Source of the DNA: JAENVT01 sp963773085
GTDB lineage: Bacteria > Actinomycetota > Acidimicrobiia > Acidimicrobiales > Ilumatobacteraceae
Assembly (NCBI GenBank): GCA_963773085.1
Contig: CAVYZS010000018.1
Coordinates: 310,001-374,000 of the forward strand
Length of the DNA: 64,000 bases
Reading direction: 5' to 3'
The notes under the pieces: generated by a model
What the model saw: the letters and a program-made list of their open reading frames with translations, nothing else
The model's database searches: none
What the model was told of the DNA's origin: nothing
Shown: positions 8,594 to 16,640 of the stretch, piece by piece
Layout of the letters: the number at the start of each line of letters is the position of its first letter
Numbering within the stretch: the stretch's first letter is position 1
Made by a program: the position numbers and the translations under genes

Positions 8594-10342
8594 ATGAACA
8601 CCTCGCCCGTCATCTCGCCCGCCATCTCGCCCGCCACGCCTCCCATCACCTCGCCCGTCGCCCATCTCGACGACCTGCCGATCGGTTCGATGAAGATGGT
8701 TCGGGTCGACGACCATCGCCTCTGCCTGGTGCGAACCTCCGACGGCGTCTTCGCCCTCGATCACGCCTGTCCCCACGAGGGATACGGCATGACCCAGGGA
8801 TCACTCGACGGCAACCTGCTGACCTGCGCCTGGCACAACTGGAAGTTCCGGGTCGATGATGGCGCTTGCGTGGTCGGCGAGGAAGACATCACCACGCACC
8901 AGGCCACCATCGACGACGACGGCACCGTGAGGGTCACGTTGACGCGACCCGACCCGGAAGCCGCACGTCCCCGCCTTCTGGCGAGCCTGCGTCGGGGCGT
9001 CGAACGGGACTACATCGGTCAGGTCAGCCGCGACGTGGTCCGGCTGCTGCAGGCCGACACCAACCCAGGAGAACTGGTCTGGGAGGCCGTCGACCACGGT
9101 GCGCCGCGGGCCGAGTTCGGCTGGGGGCATTCGATCGCCTCCGCCACCGACTGCCTGGCCATGGTCGACCTCTACGAGGGCGACCAGCGAGCGCTCCCGA
9201 TCGTGCAGGCGATCGCCGGCATTGCCGAGACCGAACGTGATCGGCCGGTCAATCCCTTGCCCGACCCGGTCGCGCCTTCCCAGCGACCCGCTTGGCGAGT
9301 TCCGTCGAGCCGTCGAGTCGGAACAGTTGGAGCAGGCCCAGGCTCTGGTACGCGGGGCCATTCACGCCGGTTACACGGCGCCTGACACTGCGACCATGGT
9401 TCACGGCGGTTGCCAGTGACCATTTGTTGTCGTACGGCCACGGTGCCATCTACTGCCAGAAGGCGTTCGAACTGCTCGACATGATCGGCTGGCAACGCGC
9501 CGACACGGTGTTGCCGTACCTCGTGCCGACGATCGTCTACGGCACCCGCGAGGACGTGCTGCCGTACACCCGCCCGTTCATGCGCTCACTCGGCGGCACC
9601 GACCTCGCCGCGCTGGCGATGCTGCCCGTCGACGACGGCTGGCGCGACGACGGCACCCTGCTGACCACGTTGCTCGGGAACGACCGCAAGGCGATCGTTC
9701 CCGCCGTGATCGACGTGATGCGGGCCGGAGCCGGTGTCAACGGTGTGCTCGACGTCGTGGTCGAGACGGTCGGCGAGCGAATGATGCGATACGACCTCGC
9801 CGGAGAACACGACCTGCTGGACGACTTCGGTTGGCTCGACATCACCCACGGACTGACCTACGCACATGCGGCCCGCTGGCACCACCAGATGGCTGTCACC
9901 AGCGGAAACGACAGTGCTGGAACCCCGACCGACACGGTGCGTCTGGCGATGTTCACGGCCTTCCTCGCCCAGTGGACCGGTCGCCACGAATGGCACACGA
10001 AGGTCGCCGAACGCGATCCCGGCCGGTCGTTCGACCGGCACCGTCGTCGAGGCCGGGAAGGCCCTGCAACGCGAGGCCCTGCTCGACAACGCCTCGGCGT
10101 TCATCGTCTACGCCCACGGCATCAAGACCAGTCGTGCTGCGTCGCGGGAGGCCGCCCGGAGCGGGTCGATGCTGCCGCTGCAAGCCGTCGCCCGCCTGCT
10201 CGATTCGCCCCGACTGGAGCGATTTGTGGCCGCCAGTGTGGCCCGATCGATCGAATTCCTGGCCGGGCGGGCGCCCACGGGACGAGTGAGCGACCGCGGT
10301 CGGCAGACCGGCGACTCGCGTGGTCGAGACTTGCCTGAGTGA
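8594..10342 (+). CDS. large Rieske [2Fe-2S] protein with unknown helical C-terminal region; frameshifted, probable SoxR target
   Basis: The N-terminal Rieske domain is clear: AHLDDLPIGSMKMVRVDD, then CPHEGYGMTQGSLDG and TCAWHNWKFRVDDG, giving the C-x-H...C-x2-H ligand set. The remaining 450 or so residues (for example EFGWGHSIASATDCLAMVDL, HLLSYGHGAIYCQKAFELLD, YDLAGEHDLLDDFGWLDITH) are His- and Asp-containing, predicted helical, and not a domain I recognise. Frame changes occur near 9282, near 9404 and near 10030; joined, they give a protein of about 580 residues. It lacks the usual Rieske oxygenase catalytic domain. The -10 hexamer lies eight bases before the ATG, so the mRNA is probably leaderless and SoxR-controlled. 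Confidence 0.72.
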
Positions 10343-10410
10343 GCAGGTAACTTTGCGGGAAATTGTCAAGAATTCGTAAAGGTCCTCGCGCTTCCTGCCG
10401 AAACATTGGC

Positions 10411-11538
10411 ATGTCTCGGATTCAACGAGCGTTGCTGACTGCGTCCCTTTCGGCCATCTCGCTCAGCACCCTGACCCTCGGCGGCACGACATCTGCCGCC
10501 GACCCGAAAACCGCCACCGCGACCACGGCCGCCACGGATTACGTCGTCAAGCCGGGTGATTTCCTGGCCGGAATTGCGGCCAAGGTCGGTGTGGCGCTTC
10601 CCGACCTGCTCACCGCCAACAACATGACGACCAAGAGCCTGATCCTGCCAGGCGACACGCTGATGCTCCCGGCGCAAGCCACTCCGCCCGCTCAGGCACC
10701 GGCCAAGACGGTCACCAAAGCCGGCGGGTTGGTCTACACCGTGAAGTTCGGTGACTTCCTGCTGGGGATCGCCACCGCCTACAAGGTCACCCTGGCCGAC
10801 CTGCTCGCCGTCAACAACCTCACCGTCAAGAGCCTCATCACACCGGGCAGGCAGCTCTCGTTGCCGGCAAACGCTGTCGCCCCGCGTGCCGAGGCTCCGG
10901 CAACGTCCGCATCCGTCACCGGGCCGTCCGACCCCTCGGTGTCTAGTGTCGGCGCCGTCTCCAGGTTGACCTATACGGTCAAGTTCGACGACTTCCTGGC
11001 TGGCATCGCCTCGAAGTACAAGGTCAAGCTCAACGACCTGCTTGCCGTGAACAAGCTCAAGGCGACGAGCCTGATCGTGCCTGGTGCAAGCTGGCCTTAC
11101 CGGCGGGTGCCGTCGAACCGGCGGCTGCGTCACGCCGCTCTCATCGAGTCGACCGCCGGGCCCGCCGGCGTGGTGGTCGCCTACGCGTACGCCCAGACTC
11201 GGCAAGCCCTACCGCTTCTTCACTGCCGGACCGAACACCTTCGACTGCTCCGGACTGGTCAAGGCGGCGTACGCCCAGATCGGCAAGGTCCTCATCCATC
11301 ACAGCGCTTCACAGGCCACCTACGGCAACGCTGTCGACTTCTGGAGCGAGCCGATCAAGGCCGGCGACCTTGTCTTCATGGCGACCCACGGCAACCCGAA
11401 CGACGTCAACCACGTCGGCATCGCCGTCGATGCCACACATTGGATCCACGCCCCGGCACCCGGTGACGTCGTACGCCTCGGGCCCATCCCGCCCAAGGGC
11501 GTGCTGAGCACCGTGCGGCGGCTGATCCCAGCGCCTAG
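10411..11538 (+). CDS. secreted LysM x3 - NlpC/P60 cell-wall hydrolase; frameshifted
   Basis: An N-terminal signal peptide (ALLTASLSAISLSTLTLGG...SAAD) is followed by three LysM repeats. They begin DYVVKPGDFLAGIA, VYTVKFGDFLLGIA and TYTVKFDDFLAGIA, each ending in SLI-PG. A C-terminal NlpC/P60 domain has the catalytic Cys in NTFDCSGLVKAAYAQIG and the His in DVNHVGIAVD. LysM repeats bind peptidoglycan, and NlpC/P60 domains cleave peptide stems. Frame changes are needed near 11088, 11140 and 11195. The exact 3' end is uncertain: a TAG at 11536 is in the LysM frame, not the NlpC frame. The 70 bases upstream are markedly AT-rich for this window and probably hold the promoter. Confidence 0.8.
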
Positions 11539-11545
11539 AAGTCCG

Positions 11546-12103
11546 TCACAGGCGCGCCGACTGCGGGGCGTCGGCGTCTTGGACGATGGCCGGATCGAAC
11601 GGCGGGCGGCTGAAGATCTCGCGCAGCATCGGCTCGAAGGTCTCGATCGGCTCCGTCGGGTAGTCCGGATCGAACGATTCCTGATCCCAACGCTCGCAGA
11701 AGTTGGCGCAGCTGTCGAACCACGGGTGATCGCGATAGGCCTCGCGCAGGTCGGGATCGAGATCGATGTGATGGGCGTAGTACTTCATCTGGAAGATGCC
11801 GTGCATGTTGACGACCCATGTCACCTCGGCACGCACGTACGGCCGGATGATCGACGCGGCCACCTGCGAGTGGTTCTCCGGCGAGAGGTCGTCGCCGATG
11901 TCGTGGAGCAACGCCGCAACGACCATCTCGGTGTCGGCGCCGTCGGCCATCGCCCGGGTCGCCGTCTGCAACGAGTGCTGGTAGCGACTGATCTGGTAGC
12001 CGTCAAGGCCGTCGTCGAGACGGCGTAGCGCCTCGATCAGACGCACCGGAAGCTCCGAGATGTACTCGCGCTCGAGACCGTGCAGGTACTGGTACTCCGT
12101 CAC
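11546..12103 (-). CDS. HD-domain protein resembling PhnZ/MIOX-type mixed-valent di-iron oxygenases
   Basis: A 185-residue HD protein. Metal-binding residues are visible as ISRYQHSLQTATRA, VVAALLHDIGDDLSPENHSQVAA and NMHGIFQMKYY. The C-terminal stretch NFCERWDQESFDPDYPTEPIETFEPMLREIF resembles that of PhnZ-like HD oxygenases rather than of phosphohydrolases. PhnZ cleaves C-P bonds oxidatively, but no phosphonate gene is nearby, so the substrate is open. The start is a GTG at 12103. It diverges from the ureohydrolase gene across 311 bases that contain a strong hairpin. Confidence 0.7.
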   Translation of the reverse strand: MTEYQYLHGLEREYISELPVRLIEALRRLDDGLDGYQISRYQHSLQTATRAMADGADTEMVVAALLHDIGDDLSPENHSQVAASIIRPYVRAEVTWVVNMHGIFQMKYYAHHIDLDPDLREAYRDHPWFDSCANFCERWDQESFDPDYPTEPIETFEPMLREIFSRPPFDPAIVQDADAPQSARL

Positions 12104-12241
12104 GGGTACCGTCTGCCATTCGAGTGAATTGCACCGTGCCGGCCGACCCTGAAGGCGACTGTGAGGTCGCGATGTTGCTCGTCATGGTGTCATCGTAGGA
12201 CGTCATAGCGAAGACTTCGACGCCGAAGCCGTCCTGCCCAA

Positions 12242-12284
12242 CCAGCCTGGGGAACGGGCCGTCCCGATCCGTTCCCCAGGCTGG
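12242..12284. repeat. perfect 16-bp inverted repeat in a divergent intergenic region
   Basis: The arms CCAGCCTGGGGAACGG (12242-12257) and CCGTTCCCCAGGCTGG (12269-12284) are exact reverse complements around an 11-base loop. This is by far the longest perfect hairpin noticed in the 311-base gap between two divergent genes. A rho-independent terminator is not expected between divergent starts, unless a small RNA or upstream transcript ends here. The remainder of 12104-12414 shows a likely leaderless -10 (TAGGTT, 12403-12408) for the plus-strand gene and nothing else. Confidence 0.7.
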
Positions 12285-12414
12285 GGATTTGTTGAAGCGA
12301 CGCTGCTTCAGTTCCGGCCGCCTGTCCCGTTGGCCCGGCGAGTAGTACACCACCGAATGTTCGCCAGTCATACCCTTCGGGCCCTCAATGAGCCGTTCGG
12401 ACTAGGTTCAGAGC

Positions 12415-13369
12415 ATGACGACACCGGATTTCCCTCAACCTCTCGGGGGCAACGAAATGCCTCGATTCGGCGGAATCGCCACCTTCATGCGCCTCCCCGG
12501 CACGTCGTCGCCCGACCAACTCGACGCGGCAGTGGTCGGTGTGCCGTTCGACATCGGCACCTCCAATCGACCGGGTGCGCGTTTCGGCCCACGCGGAATC
12601 CGCAACGAGTCCGTGCTGCTCCGGCCGTACAACATGGCCACTCGCGCCGCGCCGTTCGACAGTCTGCGGATCGATGACGTCGGCGACGTGGCCACCAACC
12701 CGTACAACGTCGCCGATTCGATGGCGCGGATCGAAGCACGACTACGACTCCCTGCTCGGCGATGGCCTGGTGACGGCAACGATGGGTGGCGATCACACGA
12801 TCGTTCTGCCGATCCTGCGGGCAATGGCCAAACGGCACGGCCCGGTCGGCCTGGTGCACGTCGATGCGCACACCGACATCAATGACACGATGTTCGGCGA
12901 ACGCGTCGCCCACGGCACGCCGTTCCGACGTGCGGTCGAGGAGGGCCTGCTCGACTGCGCCCGCGTCGCTCAGATCGGTGTTCGCGGCACGGGGTATCAG
13001 GCCGACGACTTCGACTGGTCACGGGAGCAGGGTTTCCGGGTTGTTCAGGTCGAGGAGTGCTGGCATCGCAGCCTCGAGCCGTTGATGGCCGAGATCCGCA
13101 CCCAATTCGGCACCGGACCGGTCTACCTCAGCTTCGACATCGATGGCCTCGACCCTTCGTTCGCCCCCGGAACCGGCACCCCGGAGATCGGCGGGTTGAC
13201 GATCTGGCAAGGCATCGAGATCATCCGCGGCTGCCGCGGCCTGGAAATCGTCGGTTGCGACGTCGTCGAGGTCGCCCCGATCTACGACGTGTCCGGCATG
13301 ACTTCCCTGGTCGGCGCCAACCTGCTGTACGAGATGATGTGCGTGTTGCCCGGCGTCGAGTACCGCTGA
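12415..13369 (+). CDS. agmatinase-like ureohydrolase; one frameshift
   Basis: A complete arginase/agmatinase-family enzyme of about 317 residues, split by one extra base near 12745. The binuclear Mn ligands are all present: GGDHT, HVDAHTDIND and LSFDIDGLDPSFAPG. The N-terminal part (AAVVGVPFDIGTSNRPGARFGPRGIRNES) is of the agmatinase/guanidinobutyrase type rather than true arginase. It hydrolyses a guanidino group to urea plus an amine; which substrate (agmatine, guanidinobutyrate, guanidinopropionate) is not resolved. A TAGGTT hexamer six bases before the ATG suggests a leaderless transcript. A 3' hairpin follows at 13396. Confidence 0.85.
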
Positions 13370-13395
13370 CGGAAATCCCCGCTGCCGAACCACCT

Positions 13396-13428
13396 GGGGG
13401 CGGGGGACCCTCCCGGAACCCCGCCCCC
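13396..13428. terminator. GC-rich hairpin between convergent genes
   Basis: GGGGGCGGGG at 13396-13405 pairs perfectly with CCCCGCCCCC at 13419-13428 across a 13-base loop. It lies between the ends of the ureohydrolase and the zinc-ribbon/FHA gene, so it could end transcription in both directions. There is no U-tract, as is common for actinobacterial terminators. The rest of the 187-base gap shows nothing else. Confidence 0.6.
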
Positions 13429-13556
13429 GAGGTTTGGGGGTAGACGGCGAGTCAGGTTCGCCGCGTGCGCAGTTCGCGGACCGGGCACATCTCACAGAGT
13501 CCGCAACCGTCATCGTTAGATCACGATCGACAGCCGCAGATATGTCCGAGTAGATC

Positions 13557-14262
13557 TCAGCCGCGGCGGATGGTCAGACGGCTCCAGGCGCCGACGTAGA
13601 CCCGGTCGCCGTCGTGCAACGGTGTCGACAGACCTGCCTCCACCGCCGGCGAGTCATCGCTGGGCTCGCTGCCGGACGACACGACGTACGTGCCGTTGGT
13701 CGACGACAGGTCGATCAGCACGAGATCGTCCCCATCGCGGACGAGTTGCGCATGCCGTCGGGAGACGCCGGTGTCGCCATCGAGGGCGATCTCCGGGTGG
13801 ATGTCGCGTGATTGGCTCGACCTGCCCACCAAGCGCCGTGTGTTGGGTGAGTGCCACCGTCGACGATGATGCCGGTGGACATGGTTGATCGGCCAGCGAC
13901 CCCTTCAACGCGTACCAGATCGGATCGACTTCGACGACCACGACCCATTTCACCGCCGAGTCGGGGACCACCGAGGTTTGCTCGGGCGGCTCGGTGACAG
14001 TCGGCTGCGGCGGCGCTTGACCGGTGGTGAAGTCGTACCCGCATTGTTCGCAGAACAGGTTGTCGGCGTCGTTCGCCGATCCACAGTGAGGACAAGGGGT
14101 CGGGGAAACCGAAGTAACGGCGAACATCGAACCTGTGTCCGCTGCTGGGTCGGGCGCCGGATCCGGCGCTAGATCGGGGGAGCCTCCAATGGGGGCGCCA
14201 CACGTGTCGCACCACTCGGGGTCGCCGCTGGTATGACCATTCGGGCAGACGACAGCCGTCAT
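13557..14262 (-). CDS. double zinc-ribbon / FHA domain protein; one frameshift
   Basis: The N-terminus carries two zinc ribbons (CPNGHTSGDPEWCDTCG and CPHCGSANDADNLFCEQCG), followed by a Pro-rich linker. The C-terminal FHA domain has LVGRSSQS, the GVSRRHAQL phosphothreonine-binding loop, and LIDLSSTNGTYV. The frame changes near 13826, between linker and FHA. FHA domains bind phosphothreonine; in mycobacteria the FHA protein GarA is the PknG substrate. As the last gene of the glnX-glnH-pknG operon this protein is a candidate GarA-like effector. That is inference: the zinc ribbons are not found in GarA, and no N-terminal ETTS phosphomotif is seen. Its start overlaps the VWA stop as ATGA. Confidence 0.82.
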
Positions 14263-15540
14263 GGATCCTTCCGAATCCTGGTGGTCTTGGTACTTCGCGT
14301 GTCGAGCGCCATTTCGTCGGTGCGTTCGACATCGCTCTTGAGCCGTACGGTGCCCGCCTCGGCGTCGACGACATCGACGACCTTGGACAGCAGCCGTGTC
14401 GTGTCCTCGTTGCCACTCTCGTGGGCAATCTTGGCTGCCTCGCCCAGCAGCACCGTCGCGGTGCGGTCGTCACCGGCCGCTTTGGCAGCCAGATCCTTTC
14501 TGGATGGCGTCGGCCAACTGCGCCTGGCCGGTGTAGTGGGCGACGGCCGGGTCGATCCGGGTGGTCAGGTTTGCGTCGGCGCTCCACGTCGCTTTGACCA
14601 GGCTCTTGGCCACGACGTCGTCGTTGATGACCACCTCGACGCGGGCAGCCAGGCGCTCGTTGCCGAGCGGCGCCACAGGTACTCGCACAGCGACGTGGTA
14701 GTCGCGACTCTCGTCGCTCCACGCCCCGGTCGGGAACTCACGGACCAGCGGGCCGACTTGCACGGCCTTGCCAGTGAGGTCTTCGACGGTCGGCGCCACC
14801 TGACGGACGAAGAGCACCTCGCTGCCCTGCGGCGCCCACACCCGCATTCGAGCGTCGGCGACGCCGCGGCTCATCGACGTGCGGATCATTGCTTCGAAGT
14901 CGGCCTCGAGGTCGTCGGGTTTGGCAATGATGTCGACCGTGCCCAGCAGGGCGTTGGCAATCGTGCGGAGCTCCTCGACCACCCAGTCGGACCCGATGCC
15001 GCGGCAATCGCATTGGAACTGCCCCTGCGCCACCGCCAAGGCTTGCGTCAGTGCGTACGCCGGCTCACCTTCGATCTTGCCGTCCGTCAGGAGGATCGCG
15101 TGCCGTTGCCCGGTTTGCACTTGCGAGAACAGTTCCGTCGCCGCCGCGATCCATGCGCCGATCGCAGTGGCGCCGCCGGCCCGGAGCTGGTCGACCATCT
15201 CCGTTGCCTCCCGTCTGGTCACATCGGTCATCTTGGCCATGCCGGGATGCCCGGGGTACACCATCTGAGCGACGCTGTGACCGCTGACGACGGCGAACCA
15301 GGTGCCCTCGACGATCTCGCCCAATGCCACCTTGGCAGCCCGCCGTGCCGCGACGATCTTCGACGCCGGCATGTCCATCGAGCCCGAGGTGTCGACGATG
15401 ATGATCTCCGCTGCCTCGCCTTGGCCCGACTGGCCGGCGGTTCCGGCGCCGGAACAGGTCACCGACACCACGGCATGCACGTCTGTGGCGCCTTCCGCAA
15501 GGAACTCGTTCTGAAAGACCTCTGCCTCGAACTCAGCCAC
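14259..15540 (-). CDS. von Willebrand factor A domain protein; one frameshift
   Basis: A VWA protein of about 427 residues. The metal-ion-dependent adhesion site is visible as IIIVDTSGSMDMPASK (DxSxS), with GGATAIGAW (Thr) and AILLTDGKIEG (Asp). Downstream beta-rich and helical parts follow (REFPTGAWSDESRDYHVAVRVPV; LLGEAAKIAHESGNEDTTRLLSKVVDVVD). One base change near 14490 links the two frames. No signal peptide or membrane segment is seen, so it is cytoplasmic. VWA proteins usually act as protein-interaction partners; here it sits between a phosphatase and an FHA protein in the PknG operon. The start is a GTG at 15540. Confidence 0.82.
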
Positions 15541-16625
15541 CTGATGTCCTCTCCTGTTCCAAGCGTCAGCGATGGCTCCCAGCGCGCCAGAGCTGCTGTG
15601 ATGTTGTCGTGGCCACCGGCGGCATTCGCCCAGTCGACGAGCGCGGCGGCCAGCGGTAGGGGGTCGGAGCCGGATTCGGCGCTCATGTCACGGACCCGGC
15701 ACGCCATCTCGTCGAGCGCCGAGGCGTAGTTCCACAACCCATCGCTGCACACGAGGACCCATCCCGGCCCGTGGATCGACTGCGATGCCAACTCGGGTGC
15801 GTGATCGACGGAGTCAGCACCCAGCCAGCGGGTGATCGTGTGAAACGACGGATCCGACTCGGCCTCGGCTCGCGACTTGCCGGCAGCCATCAGCTCGGTG
15901 CCGAGTGAATGATCGATGGTCAACTGCCAGGACTCCCCCGCGTCGGGTAACCAATAGGCCCGCGAATCGCCACACCATGCCACGGTGATCAACGAGCCGT
16001 TGACGACTGCGGCGACGAACGTGCACGACGGCGGCTCAGCAGGGTCGCCGAGTGTGTGGGCGACGCCGACGGCCGCGGCGTTGGCCTCGGACGCGGCCCC
16101 CTGCAGGGCATCGCTCCAAAAGTTGACCATTGCCGCGACACCTCCTGGAGGAGGGTCGGCGAGGGATGTCAGGCGGCTACAGGCTGCTCGCGCCGCGGCC
16201 ATCGCCGCACGATCGCTGTTGGGTGCGCTCGTCACACCGTCGCACACCACCAGCACGGCGAACGGCCTGTCGGATGCTGCAGCAAGAGCCATGGCGTCTT
16301 CGTTGGCGTTATGGACGATGCCCCTGTCGCAGACACCGGCCACCCAATCAGCGGGCTGCTCGGACCAGTGGTCGCGTGGTGAGCGGGCCTTCTGACCACA
16401 TGTACCGCAAAAGCCGTCATCGAGGACCTTTCCGCCGCAATGGAGGCACGTCGTCGACGTGATTACAGTTCGCGGTATTGGCGCCGTGTCGTCGACGGCG
16501 GATGGCTCAGGTGCCGACGGTGCCGGTTGTTGTCGATCCAGGGCGGCGCCGCATGCCTCGCAGAACCCCTCGCCCTCGGCCACGGGTGCAGCACAGGCAG
16601 GGCACGTCAATTCGCCACTGGTCAT
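15459..16625 (-). CDS. PP2C-type protein phosphatase with N-terminal zinc ribbons
   Basis: Predicted Ser/Thr phosphatase of about 388 residues. Two short zinc ribbons (CPACAAPVAEGEGFCEACG; CLHCGGKVLDDGFCGTCG) precede a PP2C domain. That domain has GVCDRGIVHNANEDAMAL, VLVVCDGVTSAPNSDRAA, TVAWCGDSRAYWL, LVCSDGLWNYAS and GGHDNITAAL, so all four metal Asp motifs are present. It probably removes phosphates placed by the kinase encoded just upstream. As read, the gene overlaps the VWA gene by 82 bases. A missed base near 15530 would bring it into a frame ending at a TGA beside the VWA start, so the last 27 residues are doubtful. Confidence 0.87.
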   Translation of the reverse strand: MTSGELTCPACAAPVAEGEGFCEACGAALDRQQPAPSAPEPSAVDDTAPIPRTVITSTTCLHCGGKVLDDGFCGTCGQKARSPRDHWSEQPADWVAGVCDRGIVHNANEDAMALAAASDRPFAVLVVCDGVTSAPNSDRAAMAAARAACSRLTSLADPPPGGVAAMVNFWSDALQGAASEANAAAVGVAHTLGDPAEPPSCTFVAAVVNGSLITVAWCGDSRAYWLPDAGESWQLTIDHSLGTELMAAGKSRAEAESDPSFHTITRWLGADSVDHAPELASQSIHGPGWVLVCSDGLWNYASALDEMACRVRDMSAESGSDPLPLAAALVDWANAAGGHDNITAALARWEPSLTLGTGEDIRWLSSRQRSFRTSSLRKAPQTCMPWCR

Positions 16626-16640
16626 GTCGTCACGTCGCCG

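Noticed and set aside
10343..10410. c-di-AMP (ydaO-type) riboswitch ahead of the LysM-NlpC/P60 gene
   Set aside because: Such riboswitches often precede wall hydrolases in actinobacteria, but the leader is only about 70 bases and lacks the conserved stems.
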